64,000 bases of DNA from Prunella strophiata (GCA_036583965.1 JAZBQD010000027.1:10331187-10395186); one strand, 5' to 3'; shown: positions 23,391-35,648, counted from the stretch's first letter. Made by a program: numbers and translations. The notes: generated by a model from the sequence alone, not told the origin.

Positions 23391-24797
23391 GTGAAAATAG
23401 AACCAGACTGTCCAGTTTGCTGGGCCTTTTCGTCCCACAGGGATGGCAGTGCTTTAGATGTCATTCGTTGCAGTGGGTGGTTTGCTGTCAATTCCTGTGG
23501 CTAACAAGAACAATGCTGCTCTCACTTCTTCTGGGCCCTATCCAGAAGTTAGGTAAATGGGTAATTTTTCTTCTAACTGGAGCTAGTCTGAGACCTGTAT
23601 TAATGAAAGCCTCTTGGGTTTGGAGGAGAAACTAATTTTTTGTAACATACCTTTTGCTAACTTCTATTATCATCTTCTCTAGCTAAATGTGAGCAGACTG
23701 AAAGAGGTTGAGCTAATCAAGTGCCTATATTTAGACCAGTTGTTTGTTTTAGATGGTTCCTTTTCTTGTGATCTTTCTTGATTTGGGCACCAGCAAAAAG
23801 CAGCTTTCCTGGAGAAAGAGCTTTCTCAGCATGCTGGTTGGGTCTGTTTGACTAAGGGACGTCATGGACATCTGTGTAATGGCTGTAAAATGCATGGGCC
23901 AGGCTGCTGTTCATGTGGCAGTGTGCAGTTGTGAAGAGTGACTCCAGGTGCTTTATTTCAGCACAGTGGCATCAGATGAGCTGTGCCCAGGGATGGGACT
24001 GTGCTGTCAACTTGCACTACCTGCCCTGCAAATCGCCATGGCCCTGCTCCTTGCAAGCTCATATCTTTGACAGTCTTCCTGCTTTCAGAGAGATTCCTCT
24101 GGACATTCTTATTCAAATGTGTTTGTATGACTTAAATGATCAGTCCTGCATCATCACATGTACATCTTCTCAGGACCAGGCATTTGACTTTGGCATAGGA
24201 AGTCTATTACTTTCTTAGCCTAAGCAGGTAGTACATAGGTGGGTCCTGGTGTATGCTGGCTTTATTGGCAATATATTCCCAGGAGATTCCTCTGGATATG
24301 TTTCCAAGCTTCCTTCCTTTTCTTCACCTAGAAATGGAGGAGTCATCGAGACCAGCCTGCTCTGGTACTGCACTACCCTGGGTCTCACATTATCTGCAAG
24401 TGCATTGTCTGTGTTGCGCCTTCATCTCCTTACTTGGGGAAATGTCTGGAGAGATGCTTCCCTGTTCACCAAAGGGTTTGGAGCTGGGCTGATTACTCAG
24501 GTACTGGCTGGGATACTGATGGTGCACCTTGGGGTGTTTACCTTGTATCCACTTCTCACCAGAGCTTGTTCCTGTATTTCAGTCTTGAGTCTGAAGGCTA
24601 GTCTGGACTATTCACTCTTTCCTCCTTGGAGAGCAAGATAAGGCTTTGCCCTGGACATGATGGTCTGTGTTCAGATATTTGAGCAGCTGATGCTGGCACT
24701 TCTAGCTCTTCCTTCTCCCTTACAATCTCCTCCTACAACCCCCATGTGCCTGAGGAAGGTGGGAGATTCCCCACCCTCTCTGTTTGCAAAAGCTGAT

Positions 24798-24930
24798 TTC
24801 TGGGGTTGTGACTTTTAACATGCACAAACAGCACTAATTTAGTCATTTATTTAGTTGACATATTTATTTGGGATGTTCCTTTGCTTCACTTAAAGATCCT
24901 GTGACCAGTGCCCCAGGCATGCTCAGCAGT
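24798..24930 (+). repeat. Direct repeat, copy 2 (partner at 23262)
   Basis: It begins TTTCTGGGGTTGTGACTT, has the shared 30-base core at 24842-24871, then a diverged tail ending in the CCAGTGCCCCAGGCA segment. The core is perfectly conserved while the flanks have many substitutions and small gaps, so this is not a very recent duplication. Confidence 0.8.
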
Positions 24931-25881
24931 ATGTGAATGAACAAGATCCATCAATTACTCTTGATCAGATCAAAGTGGCCAGGAAATACTCACATAACTC
25001 ATGTCCCTGCACAGGCTTGGCTGGAGCCACACGGTTTGAGACTCAGCGTTCCCTGGCTGAGGAGCACATCCTCACTCCCCTGCAAACACACTGGGATTGG
25101 CACAGTGTGGGAGAAGCAGCTTTCCTGAGGTGCTGCTGTCCCTTCAGGCAATCCACCTCCTTTGCTGGTGTTGTTTTGTTTTGAGCCCTATTCCATTGGT
25201 TTGCTGTAGGAAGAGAGAAAATCAATATATGTGCTCACAGCTCTGGCTGCTGTGCTCACATCCCTAGTGAGCCAGTGTGCACCACCTTGTATATTATGAG
25301 TTGTGTCTGCTCTCTTCTTCCAAGTACCTGCTTGGAAAACAGCCTCTGCTTTCTTAGCCCTACAGCATTGCTGTCTGAAAAATGAGTACTTTGGTGCCTC
25401 CTTCCCTCCTGCATATCTCTTTTGATGTTTTAACCATAAAGGCCAAATGGAGAAGCACCAGGGCATGACAGGTGAATTGTCAGTCTTTCTGTCTGCCCTG
25501 TAAGCTGCTGGCAGAGCAGGATGGTTTTGCAGGGATTTGTGATGGGTTTACTTAGCCAAGGAGAGCCTGGATACTCCAGTCATGTTTGTCTGTTAGCCAG
25601 TGTGGAGAAGAGCTGAGTGCTGGTCAGTACACAACTGTTCAAAATGTTTGGTCTAAAAGGTTTCAGCAGCGTGAATGTGCCTGGATGAATGTAAGTCTTA
25701 AGCCAAGCTGTACTCTCATGAGATTTTTTTGCCAAGAGCTATGGTGTATCTGATGTGCAGCATGATCTTACAGCAGACTTGAGAGTCTTTTTCATCTCTG
25801 AACAAAATGTACTTAAGAAAACAGAGTTTGTGTTGTCAAGGCACTGATTGAATCAAACTTGCTCTCTCTTCTCTCTTACAG

Positions 25882-25954
25882 GTTACCAGGACAATGCCAG
25901 TACTTAGGGCTGCCGGTTGCTGATTACTTCAAACAGTGGATTAATCTGAAAAAG
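25882..25954 (+). CDS. ERI3: ERI3 internal coding exon C
   Basis: This 73-base exon begins with the last G of the split Met codon, then encodes 24 residues starting LPGQCQYLGLPV and ending QWINLKK. That is the ERI3 segment following the Exo II motif. The acceptor CTTACAG ends at 25881, after a CT-rich tract, and the donor is GTACTT at 25955. The exon ends in phase 0. In ERI3 the next residues should be AYSFAMGCW and then the HSGIDD (Exo III) motif. I looked for those in all frames through the rest of the window and did not find them, so the next exon lies beyond 64000. The exon reads through cleanly and the protein is nearly identical to what I recall from mammals, consistent with a functional gene. 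Confidence 0.96.
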
Positions 25955-26814
25955 GTACTTCTGTGCAAACTGCCATGGTCCCTATCTCCCTGTCTCCCTC
26001 CTCCCCTTGTCCTTCACGTTTCCTCTTTAAGGAGGTGTCTAATAACTACTGCTGTTTTGCATTGAAATGAGTTATTTTCTCAGAAGCTGGGCTGAGCGAG
26101 TCCTCCAGCTCCCTATTGTATCTCCTCTAATAGAGTCTTCCTGTACTTGATGGAATGTGCTCTGCAGCTGGGGAGAATCCCATTGTGGCAGGCACAGTGC
26201 AATGTCTGCATAATATTGGGACACTGTGAGACCCCTTTTCAGTGAAGGTTGTGTTGTCACCAGTATTGCTGACTTTGTTTTGTTTTGCAGCCATATAAGG
26301 CTCCTAGGAGCATGGTTCCCGTCAGATGAAATTCCAGTTAATAAATGTGGAAATACTTCAATATAAAAATCAGCATTTCTCTGTGTGCCATGGGGAAAGG
26401 GAGCTGTCTCAGCAGCACATCCACCTAAGAGATCAGTGATCACTTTGCTAAGCAAAATGCCTTGGACTGAGTAGTGTCTGATGCCTTGTCTTTTGCTGCA
26501 TGCCTTCACTGAGTGGTTAAGGAGCAGCATGCTGTGCATCCACAAGGACTCCTGGCACAGCTGCTTCATCTGCACAGAAAAACATGGTGATGCCATAAGT
26601 CACAAACCAAAGTGGGAAGAAAAGAACAAGTGTGATTACAAGCAGGAGCAGGGTGAGGGAGGAGGCTGCAGTCTGTGCACAAGAGAAATTGGGGTGGCCC
26701 TCCTGGTTAAACCTTTAGATGTGTAAGATTCCCTTCCCCCATCCAATTTAGTGCTTTATTTGGGTTTCTATGCCTTTTCCTGGTAATTAAGGGTCTCAGT
26801 AAGTGAATTTTCTT

Positions 26815-26945
26815 ATAAACAGCTCGTTGTTCTTGCGGGCTTTTCTTTTGTTCTTTTATTTATTTATTGTTTTAAATGGAAGCGTGAGTGACAGGCTGAG
26901 CAGCCGCAGAAGGACAATTTGCATGATCTGTTCCATCAAATAGGG
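26815..26945. promoter_or_regulatory. Candidate element with octamer motif
   Basis: A perfect ATTTGCAT POU octamer lies at 26917-26924. CpG-containing AGCGTGAGTGACAGG and GCAGCCGCAGAAGG sit just upstream, and ATTTATTTATTG with GCTCGTTG at the left. This is inference from motifs only. Confidence 0.27.
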
Positions 26946-27094
26946 TAGAACATGAACTTAACAAGGGATGCTGGCAGCACATTCCTGGCTGAACTTGTCA
27001 AAGGGTCTTGTATTTCCCTGCTGTCAGAGCAAATCTTTTGGCTGATTGCTGGTCCTTGGTAAATGAAATCTGAAAGCACATTGGGGCATTCTGC

Positions 27095-27200
27095 AGTTCA
27101 GTGACCATTAATGATCGCCATTTGAAGTTCACTAAACTTCCGGTGAATGGATAGCAGCTATATAACCAGCAGGTTGATGGCTGCAGAATAATAATACTTA
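27095..27200. promoter_or_regulatory. Candidate small conserved element
   Basis: The sequence CCATTAATGATCGCCATTTG, ACTTCCGGTGAATGG, CAGCTATATAACC and GAATAATAATACTT combines a homeodomain-like ATTAAT, an ETS-like CTTCCGG and preserved CpGs. It is followed by a 14-A tract. Confidence 0.25.
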
Positions 27201-27213
27201 AAAAAAAAAAAAA
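27200..27213. repeat. Poly-A tract (14 A)
   Basis: A homopolymer run follows ATAATACTT. No retrotransposon body was recognised immediately upstream. Confidence 0.9.
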
Positions 27214-30200
27214 TCCCTGTGTACTGTGATGTTTGCTAAGAAGTAGGTTGATCCAGCCATGCTCCTCCTCTGGGCCTCAGGATGAATGACTTATGGCACT
27301 TTCCCATAGTTCAAGGCCTCTGGATTTAGTGTGTTAGGAGCTGGGATTCCTCATTATGTAAATGTCCAAGCAAGTGTCTCTTCTTCAAGGTGAGTGTTCA
27401 TGTCAGCAAATCCTGTGGTACTAAGCTGAGGACTGCTAAGCATCCATGAAGTCCTAAGCACAGAGCTAAAGGCAGGAGCAGGAGGGAAGTTGTTACAGTG
27501 AAATGTTCCCCTATCCAGCTCCCTGAAAGGGTCACATGCTGAGCATGTAGGATGAGGGCACGTGGGTTGGGTTGTCCTCCTCTGCAGATGTGTTACTTGG
27601 AAAGCAAAGCTTTAACCTCCTTCAGATTGTGCAGGAAAGGGGATGTGAGAGAGAAATGTTGATCTTCTTCCTGCCCCTCTAGTCCCTTAAAAACAATGAA
27701 GTTTTCCTGACACTGTAATACCTGATACCCTCTGAACACAGATTGGTTCCAGGGACCGTGCAGTCCCTCTGGGAAGTGATCCATGTTGCAGAGAAGAGCA
27801 GAGGCCTCTCTTGTCTTCTGGCTAAGAGCTGCTTCTCCTGGGCCTTACTCTTACCCTGGGGTGGTGATCTTTCTATGCCATGCACTGCTTTCAGGTGCTT
27901 GTGGGGCAACTGCCTCTGTGTTTTCACAAGAGAGAATTGCCTGCCTAGATAACTTAATTCTGTCAAAGCAGATGGACCCAGTGGAGACTCAGTCTCTATT
28001 GAATGAGCTCCCAGTGTAAGACAGATAGAAGTGGACAGGTAACTAACCCCTCCATTTGTCCCTGCATAGCTCAAGTGGCCCTTTTTCCCCTTCCTGTGGC
28101 ACATTCCTGACTTAGAAGTACCTCCTAGGCTGAATCTGCCTCTGGCCTGATCCATGAAGTAAGTGAAGGTGGTAGAGGGTGGGTGGGGCTTGCAGTGTAA
28201 AACCAATGATTTCTAGGTCACAGATAATGCAGAGACTTGAATGTTTCAGATCTCAAGAAAACAGGCACATATGACAGAGAGCAGTTTCCTGAAGGATGGC
28301 CCCACCTGCACCTGCTAGATCTTCTTTGAGTCTTTGCTTCTGAGCAGTAATAACAAGAGGACCTGTTTGAATTAGGGAGCTCCTGCTGCAACTACCAGGC
28401 AATGCTGAAGTAGGATTACACACAGACCAAGTTGTGTACCTATGTGTATTGCAGTAGCAACAAAATACAGTTCTGGATTCCTCTGCCAAGGCACACACAG
28501 CTTCAGGTCCACTTTGTCTCTGTTTTGTACCATTTAAAAAACAGTCCTTGTCTAGACTCCCTCTGCCAGAGCATGGGATGCTCCAGAGCTCAACAGATCT
28601 TCTTCCTGCAGTGGTGAGAGAGTCTTTCTCAGAGTTCATTTGCCGAATAAACTGTCCCTTTTCACTGCTGTGCTGCAGGAGCAGTTGAAGTAAGAACTTT
28701 GTGCCTGCAGGCAGCTTTCACAATTTGCCAAGAACTGCCTCTTGGGCAAGCTGGAGACAGGAATTGCCCCCAGTAGCTGTCACACTTGCTTTGCCTCAGG
28801 CAAACCTTGTTGGATTGATCTGGCCGTTCAGGTGGTGGTGAGCTCCACATCTAACTGCTGCAGTGGTGGCCACAGTGTCTTGGGATCCGTAAAAAAACCT
28901 TCTGTGGAAGAGATGGGGGGTGGAAAGCTGCCTGTGCACTTGACCATGTTTGCTGAAGTTTTTACCTTGCCCTGTGCCCCCCCAGCCTCTTAATGCATCC
29001 CTTCAGTCAAGCCTGGTCGGTGTTTGCTGACATTTTTAATGTCACTGAGCGATCTCGTATCTCTAGTGAACTGTCAGTGTAGAGCTGACTCGGGGCAGAG
29101 AGTTTATCATGTTCTTCACTTCGATTAGCTCAGCCTTGTGGGAGGGGAGCAGAAAGCAGAGGAGGCTTTCTTTGAATGCTGCAACATTTCAGATATCCCC
29201 CTAAACCATCTCAATAGAGAGCCACCATCCCATCTGCCAGTTCTCCTTAGGGACCTGTCATGTTGATCTGCAGAGGCCCCATGGGTTAGGACTGAGGTGC
29301 AGAACCTGAGCTACATCACTGGAGCTGGATGCTCAGGGTGGAAATAACAGAGAGGGCTTCATGTCAGGAGAGAGGGGCATCAGTGGAGTAATGTGTGCAG
29401 AAAGCAGGAGGCCATGGGTCAAGATTTATGGAAAAAGGAAAGCTGCTGCAGCTAGCAAGCTAAAACCAAACTGCTGCCCCGAGAGTATCCTCAGGTAGCC
29501 TGGGTAAACCCATTACTGCTTATTCTAACACAAGAATCAGCTCTCATTTGTGCTCCCTCTGCTCTTTCAGGATCTGTTGTAAGGATCCTTGTGGTTTGTT
29601 TTCCAGGTCCCACTAGAGTTGGCAGCATGATTGGTCCCGTGATAAATCCTCACCCCTGGGACTGGAACCAGTGCTGTGTTAGGCTGAGGGCACAGTGCCC
29701 ACAATCACAGGGCATCCAAGAGCCTGGGAATGGGGAACCCAGCAGGCAGTAGGAGTTGTCAGCACCATTGGGCTGGGAGCATATCACTGAAGGGAGAGTG
29801 GTTTAAAGGAGTGAGGAGGTGGAAGAAGAGGGGTGAAGATGAATTTTCTTACAACAAGCTTGTTCAAGAAGCATGTTAGAAAGATGATGAGGGTATCAAA
29901 ATGGCCAGACCAAATATGTAACCCAGATTATCTTTATGCCAGAGGCCAGTAGCTGATGCTCACAGGTGTAACAGGGAGAGCATGGCTTGAGTCAGCTTTC
30001 TCTGATTCCCAGCAATTGTCTCCTCAAGAACTGAGAGCTGTCCCTGGACCACTGTATCTAGCACCCACTGTTCTTAGCATGTCTGTGTACCAGAAACTTG
30101 GACACTCTTTTCTGAATCTGCTCATGCTTTCAGTTTCTCCAGCATCCTTTGGCAATGACTTTTGCTATTTAATTATGCATCAATTATACTCTGTTTACTC

Positions 30201-31904
30201 ATACATTGTGTGAAGATGCAGGTTCCTTTGTTTCTTTTAAACCTATTGTCATCATTTTCTTTGACCTAGGTCTTGCATTGTGTGAAAGAACACGTTTCTA
30301 GTTCTTCATGGTGTTTTGATTTGAGACCTCAGTCATATCCTTGCTCAATTGTCTTCTCCAGCACAGCAAAACTTGTTGGAGGGCTTGCACAAAGGGACTT
30401 GTGGGCTCTGTGACTCTAGAACTGGCTTGTGGAATTCTTAACATGTGTGCACTGTCCTTCCTGGTCTTCCATTTATTCTCTGGATGTTTTGCAGTTAAAA
30501 AATAAGAGGAGTGTTTTATGTATCTGCTAAGGGTTTGCTTTATTCCTTATTTCTCCAATTATATTTAATTTATTTTTTTAAAAGAAGACAATCTTCACAC
30601 CCATCATAGAGCTGTCCCTTTCTCTGCACAGCTATCCTGGCATCTTTGATCATCTTTGATTTCTGTTCAGAGGATGCAGCATGTCTTTAGATACAGTAAT
30701 AGTGGCTGTTTTAGGAGTGAGAGAAAGCTGGTCTTAGTTTCACATTCTCCTGAAATTCAGGGGAGTTTTTATGAAATGCAAGAGTTGAATGATGTGTGTG
30801 AAGGAATGCAACTTTCCTTCTCTGGGCATGATGAAACAGGCTTGACAGAGCCTTGGGGAGCACAACATGACCATGCTGGGGTGCTGTGGCAGTGCACAGA
30901 GCTGGCCTTTTCCAGGGTCAGCCTTTACTGAGCTGTAGATATTCCTGTTTGGAAGTGAACTGTTAATACACATCCACAAATGTTTTAAGGTCACCTACTT
31001 GCATTGTGAAATCTGTCAGAGGAAGCATGTAATAGGATGTTTTTGTTAATATTTGGCTACTAGAAATAAACACATCTTAAACAAACAAAGATTTGCTAAC
31101 AGCTTTCTGTCTCTCCTCTGAATTAACAATTCCTTCTGCCTTTGGGGTGGGAGGCGGGGCTGTGAGTACTTCTCAGGCACTTGGTGCTGAAGTGTCTTGA
31201 GTGCTTTAGATGAAGATCATTGAAATTGGTGAGAAATGGTTTATGTATTAACTCATATATTTGGAAGTTGTTTTTGTGAGGTCTAACTTCTTGAGGACTT
31301 AGAATGATTGTTATCATTGTTACTAAATGAATGTTTATTGAGTTACTGGCTGCAGGGAATATAAAATGCCTGGTAAAGTTAGAAATGCCAGAGGAGGACT
31401 CCTCAGGCAAAATGCTTCATGGCCAGAGCATCAATCACATGAATAAATGTTGCCTCCTAACTGTGAAGAACTGTGCCCAGGGCTTTGCTGGTTTGCAGCA
31501 TGGGTGCCTATTCTGAGACCTTGTCAAACCTTCCTTCAGTGGGACCTGGGCTTGCTTGGGTCCTCACCCCGTCGGTGAAGCTCTTGGCTTCAAAAAGTCT
31601 CAGAGGGCAGAAATGGGAGAGGTTGTGAAAGGAAACACAAGGAGAAGTGTGACTCTGGAGCTAGGGAAGTAAGGGTATCTCTTTCAAGGAGACAAGGAAA
31701 GGAAAGTGTCTGTGCAATGGCACTGGTTCATAGTTGGAAGAAAATGAGAGGAATTGCTTGTAACAGCAAAATGACTGTGTTTAATAAATACTTTGCCCTG
31801 TATTTACAGAAAGGCAGAGGTTGCCATATTGCTGAGCAAGAGGTTTGCTGTTACAACACAATTTTCTGGTAAAAGTCAAGCGGTGAATTGGTTGGCATTC
31901 GGCA

Positions 31905-33037
31905 TAGCTGGTATACAGGAGTTTTAAAGAGCTGGCTGAGATGCACTGGACTGTTAATAAGTCTTTGAATATGGGGGAAGTTCTAGAGAACTGGAAGAAA
32001 GCTAATGTTGTACCAGTAATTTAGAAGGGCAAATGGGATGACCGATGAAGTAATTATAGCCCTATCATCTTGACATTAATTCTGGGCAAAGTAATGAAAA
32101 GCCAGATATCATAGTTGATTAATAAAGAATGAAAAGAGGGTAATATAATGCCAATCAATGTGGATTTATGGAAACTAGATCTTTTTCAAACTAACTTGAT
32201 ATTTTTTTTATGAGAATACATGTTTGGTTGATAAAGGTAACCATGTCAATGTAATATACTTCTGGAAGGCATTTGACTTGGTACCTTATGACATTTTGAT
32301 TAAGAAACAAGAGTGATACAAAATCAACATGGCACACATTACATTGATTAAGAAAGAGCAAACTGACAGCTCCTAGCATTTAATTGTAAATGGATAATCA
32401 TCATGGAGTGCATGTCTTCCTGGTGGGGTCCCGCAGGGATCTATTTCTCAGACCTCTTGTATTTAACACTTTTGTCAATGCCCTGAAAGAAAACATAAAA
32501 ATCATTTTCGATAACGTGCAGATACTGCATCTAGAAGGTGGCTGCTGTTGGATTTATAAACAGGCAGTGGTGAGGAGGAGCGAAAGGGCTGGATCATTTC
32601 TTTCTTTGGGTTTGGTTTGACCAGTATGGGATGCTGGATCCCATCTGCATCAGAAAGAATTCTAGAAACTTGAAGACTGGATGAGAACTGCAACACCAGA
32701 GGAGCATTCACCATGCAGTAACAACCGTGGGAGCCATTTAGGGGACCAGAGAAGGGTAAGGGCTGTAGTTGCCAAATATCTAAAGGGAGAGCCAAGATGT
32801 GACAAAAGGTTCCTTCACGGAAGCAGACAAGCACAAGCAGTTCCAGTTCCTGGAAGCCAAAGCAAGGTAATTCAGGTGCAGATCTTTACAGTGTGGGGTA
32901 ATTAACCGTTGGAACAACTTACCGAGGGCTGTGGTGGATAATCCAGCTCAGAAGGGAAGGCTTTTTTCCTAAAAACATCAGCTGTGGTTCAGACAGGAAT
33001 TTGGGAAGTGCTGTGGCTTGTGCAGGTCAGGCCAGCC
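31905..33037 (+). mobile_element. Ancient CR1-type LINE relic with reverse-transcriptase remnants
   Basis: The order of segments matches the CR1 lineage well known from turtles and crocodilians. It has GAACTGGAAGAAAGCTAATG (WKKANV), ATGCCAATCAATGTGGATTTATGG, CTTCTGGAAGGCATTTGACT (a KAFDLVP-type motif), a segment beginning TGGGGTCCCGCAGGGATC (GVPQGS-type), and TTTAACACTTTTGTCAATG. Near the end are GGGGTAATTAACCGTTGGAACAACTTACC and a GGAATTT..GGGAAGT..GTGGCTTGTGCAGGTCA tail. The part after about 32540 appears internally deleted or rearranged. The element is full of stops and frameshifts. Its divergence suggests insertion well before modern birds. This is a relic only. Confidence 0.88.
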
Positions 33038-33289
33038 GCTCGTGGCTGTTTCTTCTGCTGTGATGATCTTTGCCCGTTCATCTCACACAGCTCTGGCCGC
33101 TCTGTTCCCTTGCAGTGAGAGCACTCTCAAGGGCTCCTGGCTTGGGGAGCACAGACAGCATGAGCAACACAAGGCTGGAATGGAGGGGGAAGCATCCCAG
33201 GGAATGCAGCACCTCTGGCATGGTCAGAGGAGCCCTCCTGCTCCAGGGGCTGGAGCACAGCAGCCATCCACGACTTCTCCTTTAAATCT

Positions 33290-33610
33290 GTCGTGCAGCT
33301 GTCTGAACTCTGAAATTTCTTTCACTCTCTCCCTCGCCTTGTTAACATGTGTTGCCTTTGGGGTAATCAGGGAAAAAATATTATGTCCTTTTACAATTAC
33401 CGGGTTTTGGAATATTAAAATGTCTCTCTGCATCGGCAGTGTTATTTTGATTGGTATTCTAACCTTTGACTAGCCCATAAAGCGAGCCGCTCTTCAAGCC
33501 AATATTGCGGGACTGAAATTTAATTCCGAAATGATTCCAGATAATAGGGAGACAGATAATATATGCATGAAGGATATTATGTTTGGACTAAATGCAGCAG
33601 GGCCAGGGCT
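33290..33610. promoter_or_regulatory. Strong candidate conserved non-coding element
   Basis: The block is AT-rich but keeps six CpGs (ACCGGG, ATCGGC, GCGAGCCGC, TTGCGGG, TTCCGAA). It carries CCAAT (33499-33503), TTTTGATTGG, ATTTAATTCC, ATAATATATGCATG and GGATATTATG. Its texture is distinct from the flanking intron and matches deeply conserved vertebrate enhancers. It begins about 250 bases after the ancient CR1 relic. Confidence 0.4.
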
Positions 33611-34835
33611 TGGGAGTTGAATAATAGCCCAGAGTGAGTTATAATCTGTGGGACAGAAATACCTTACTGTCAGGGCCAGGAGAGGAACTCTTAAATCAAA
33701 GGGAGGGAGATGAGGAGGGAGTTGAGGATAGTCATCTCAATGGGAAAGGGCATCTGGGAGAGGCCTTAAAGGAGCAGCCCCTTCTGTCCTTCTGCAGAGC
33801 AGCCTGTCCTTCCTTTCTTACTTAATAAGGAGTGCTGAGTAAAAACGTACTTCCAAGGAAAACCAATAGGCAGGGCATTCTGGAAGTTCTTGGCAGTCTT
33901 TTCCCTTTTGTCTTCGTGAATTCATTAGAAGAATGTACAGCCTGAGTTGATGTCTGTTTCCCTGCAAGTTGTAACCAAATGCACCAAGGGGTTGTGCAAT
34001 ACATGCTAAGGTAGAGCACTCACATAATACAGAGTAATAATCAGGGTTGATTTTGACATCCTCTTTCACATAAAACAAAGAAAGCACAGGCACAGCATGT
34101 GTGCTACATGGACAGTAGCTGTTGTTCAGGGCTCTGCCCCCGAAGTTCTCAGCTTGGGACTCACTGCCAGGCAAGGCTGTCTCCCTCCCTCACAGTTGCT
34201 GCCTAAGCTGGTGACTGGAGACACAGAGTAGAAGTATCTTCTGTCACAGCAGAAGTACAAATTCAGTGACTTTTAAACATTGGAGGCTTTAAGAAACAAC
34301 ACCTCCCTCTGGGCTCTCTGTACTAGGGAAGGGAACTTAAGGTTTTTGCTATTTACTCCTCTACAAGTGGCACTTTGTGCTTTGCCAGCAGCTTCCAAAC
34401 GTGATGGAAGTAGCTCAGTCCTATAACTTAACCTGCTGGGCAAGATGTTGGGAGCTTTCAGTAGCTAGATTTTGCAGAACATTGTGGATGGCCATGCTGC
34501 CAGCTGTCCTGGGAGGAGGAGAACTGAGCAGGCAGAGATGGAGAATGATGTCTGCTGCTGGGTGACACAAACCCATGTCGATATAACAGGCTTTGGCTCA
34601 GTGGCATGAGCTTATAGTTTCAAAGTAATGATCCCAGCCTCACATTTCATTTCCTTTCCTTGCAGTCTCAGGAGCTGGTCTTGCTACAGCTGAGAGGGGC
34701 TCTAGATGCAGCCTGGAGGCTTCACTGGTTTTGGATTACTTGAATGATAACATACATGCCCATCTCAGGAGGGCAGAAATAGAGTATCCATTTTTGCCTA
34801 AATCAAATGAGTTTGTGTTTCCCTCTCCTTTGCTT

Positions 34836-34890
34836 TTTGATTTTGTTTGGTTTGGTTTTTTTTTTTTTGTTTTTTTTTTTTTGTTTTTTG
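34836..34890. repeat. T-rich simple sequence
   Basis: Several long T-runs are separated by single or double Gs (GTTTGGTTTGG followed by T14-type runs). It could be the reverse complement of a degraded A-rich tail, but no element body was recognised to its right. Confidence 0.9.
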
Positions 34891-35224
34891 TAAAGTACAT
34901 CATCAAAACACAGGAGCAATTTTCTGTGGAACTTGTGTCTTACAAATTGTTCAGAGAGACAGGAAAGATGTGACCCCCTGGGGGTTCATGTAAGTTATAT
35001 GGAAGCTACTTATATCTACTCCAGGGTAAAGGAGATGCCTTAGTATTTTGGTCCTATTAACAACAAGCTCTTCCTGGAACTTCCTTCCATCCTTCTGTCC
35101 TTCTCATAGCTATGCTGAATGTTTTCTCATGGCATCTCACACATGCATTAACTTCCTTACCATCAGGGGTTCTCCTACATTCTCTTCTGCTAATGTATAC
35201 TAAAATGTGCTAGGTGCACATTAA

Positions 35225-35648
35225 AGTTCACCTCTTTTCCTGGGCAGGGTGTTTTGCAGCCTGGTCTTAGCCTTTGGAACAAAAGAGTTTCACATACTGT
35301 GTTTGGGGAGGACCTGCCACAGGTGGAAAAACCCAGAGAGGAACAGAAGGGTCAGAGGACTGGAAGACATGACCTCCAGAGGAAGAATGAGGGATTTAGA
35401 GGACAAAACCTCCAGCTGTGCCAGGGGACGTTTAAGTTAAACATTAGGAAGAATTTCTTCACAGAAAGGGTGATCAGATATTGGAATGGGCTGCCCAGGG
35501 AGTTGGTGGGGTCACCATCCCTGGAGGTGTTTGAGGATAGATTGGATGTGACACTCAATGCCATGGTCTGGTTGACAAGGTGGTGTTAGGTCATAGGTTA
35601 GACTCCATGATCTCAGAGGTCTTTTCCAGCCTAATAGTTTCTGTGATC
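35225..35648 (+). mobile_element. CR1 LINE, 3' fragment, sense orientation
   Basis: The final coding part is still readable: translated 35254-35589 contains KLNIRKNFFTERVIRYWNGL and ELVGSPSLEVFEDRLDV, the conserved C-terminal end of CR1 ORF2 in the subtype common in birds. The tail has the GGTTAGACTCCATGATCTCAGAGGTC segment and ends near TAATAGTTTCTGTGATCTG at 35648. It is the youngest-looking CR1 in the window, 5'-truncated to about 420 bases and without an intact ORF2. Confidence 0.92.

Larger units (their letters stand above)
6223..25881 (+). other. ERI3: ERI3 intron between exons B and C (19.7 kb)
   Basis: The intron is bounded by GTGAGT at 6223 and CTTACAG ending at 25881. It contains a reverse CR1 fragment (17662-17912), a MIR-like relic (10440-10535), homopolymer tracts (7652-7665, 11620-11637, 21804-21820), a duplicated element (about 23262-23390 and 24798-24930) and several enhancer-like blocks listed separately. 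The intervening stretches (6230-8000, 8220-10430, 10540-14590, 16340-17080, 17920-21450, 22090-23250, 23400-24790 and 24940-25860) show only unremarkable intronic sequence with short chance ORFs. Confidence 0.9.

Noticed and set aside
24090..24296. Repeated 14-mer GAGATTCCTCTGGA at 24090 and 24283
   Set aside because: Flanking bases do not extend the match and 14-mers recur by chance in a window this size.
26072..28206. Minus-strand ORFs of 174 and 175 codons (26072-26596 and 27679-28206)
   Set aside because: No recognisable protein family, no signal or repeat structure, and composition like translated intron; treated as chance.
35254..35589. 111-codon ORF with protein-like C-terminal half
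   Set aside because: The protein-like part is the CR1 ORF2 C-terminus, so it belongs to the mobile element, not a host gene.
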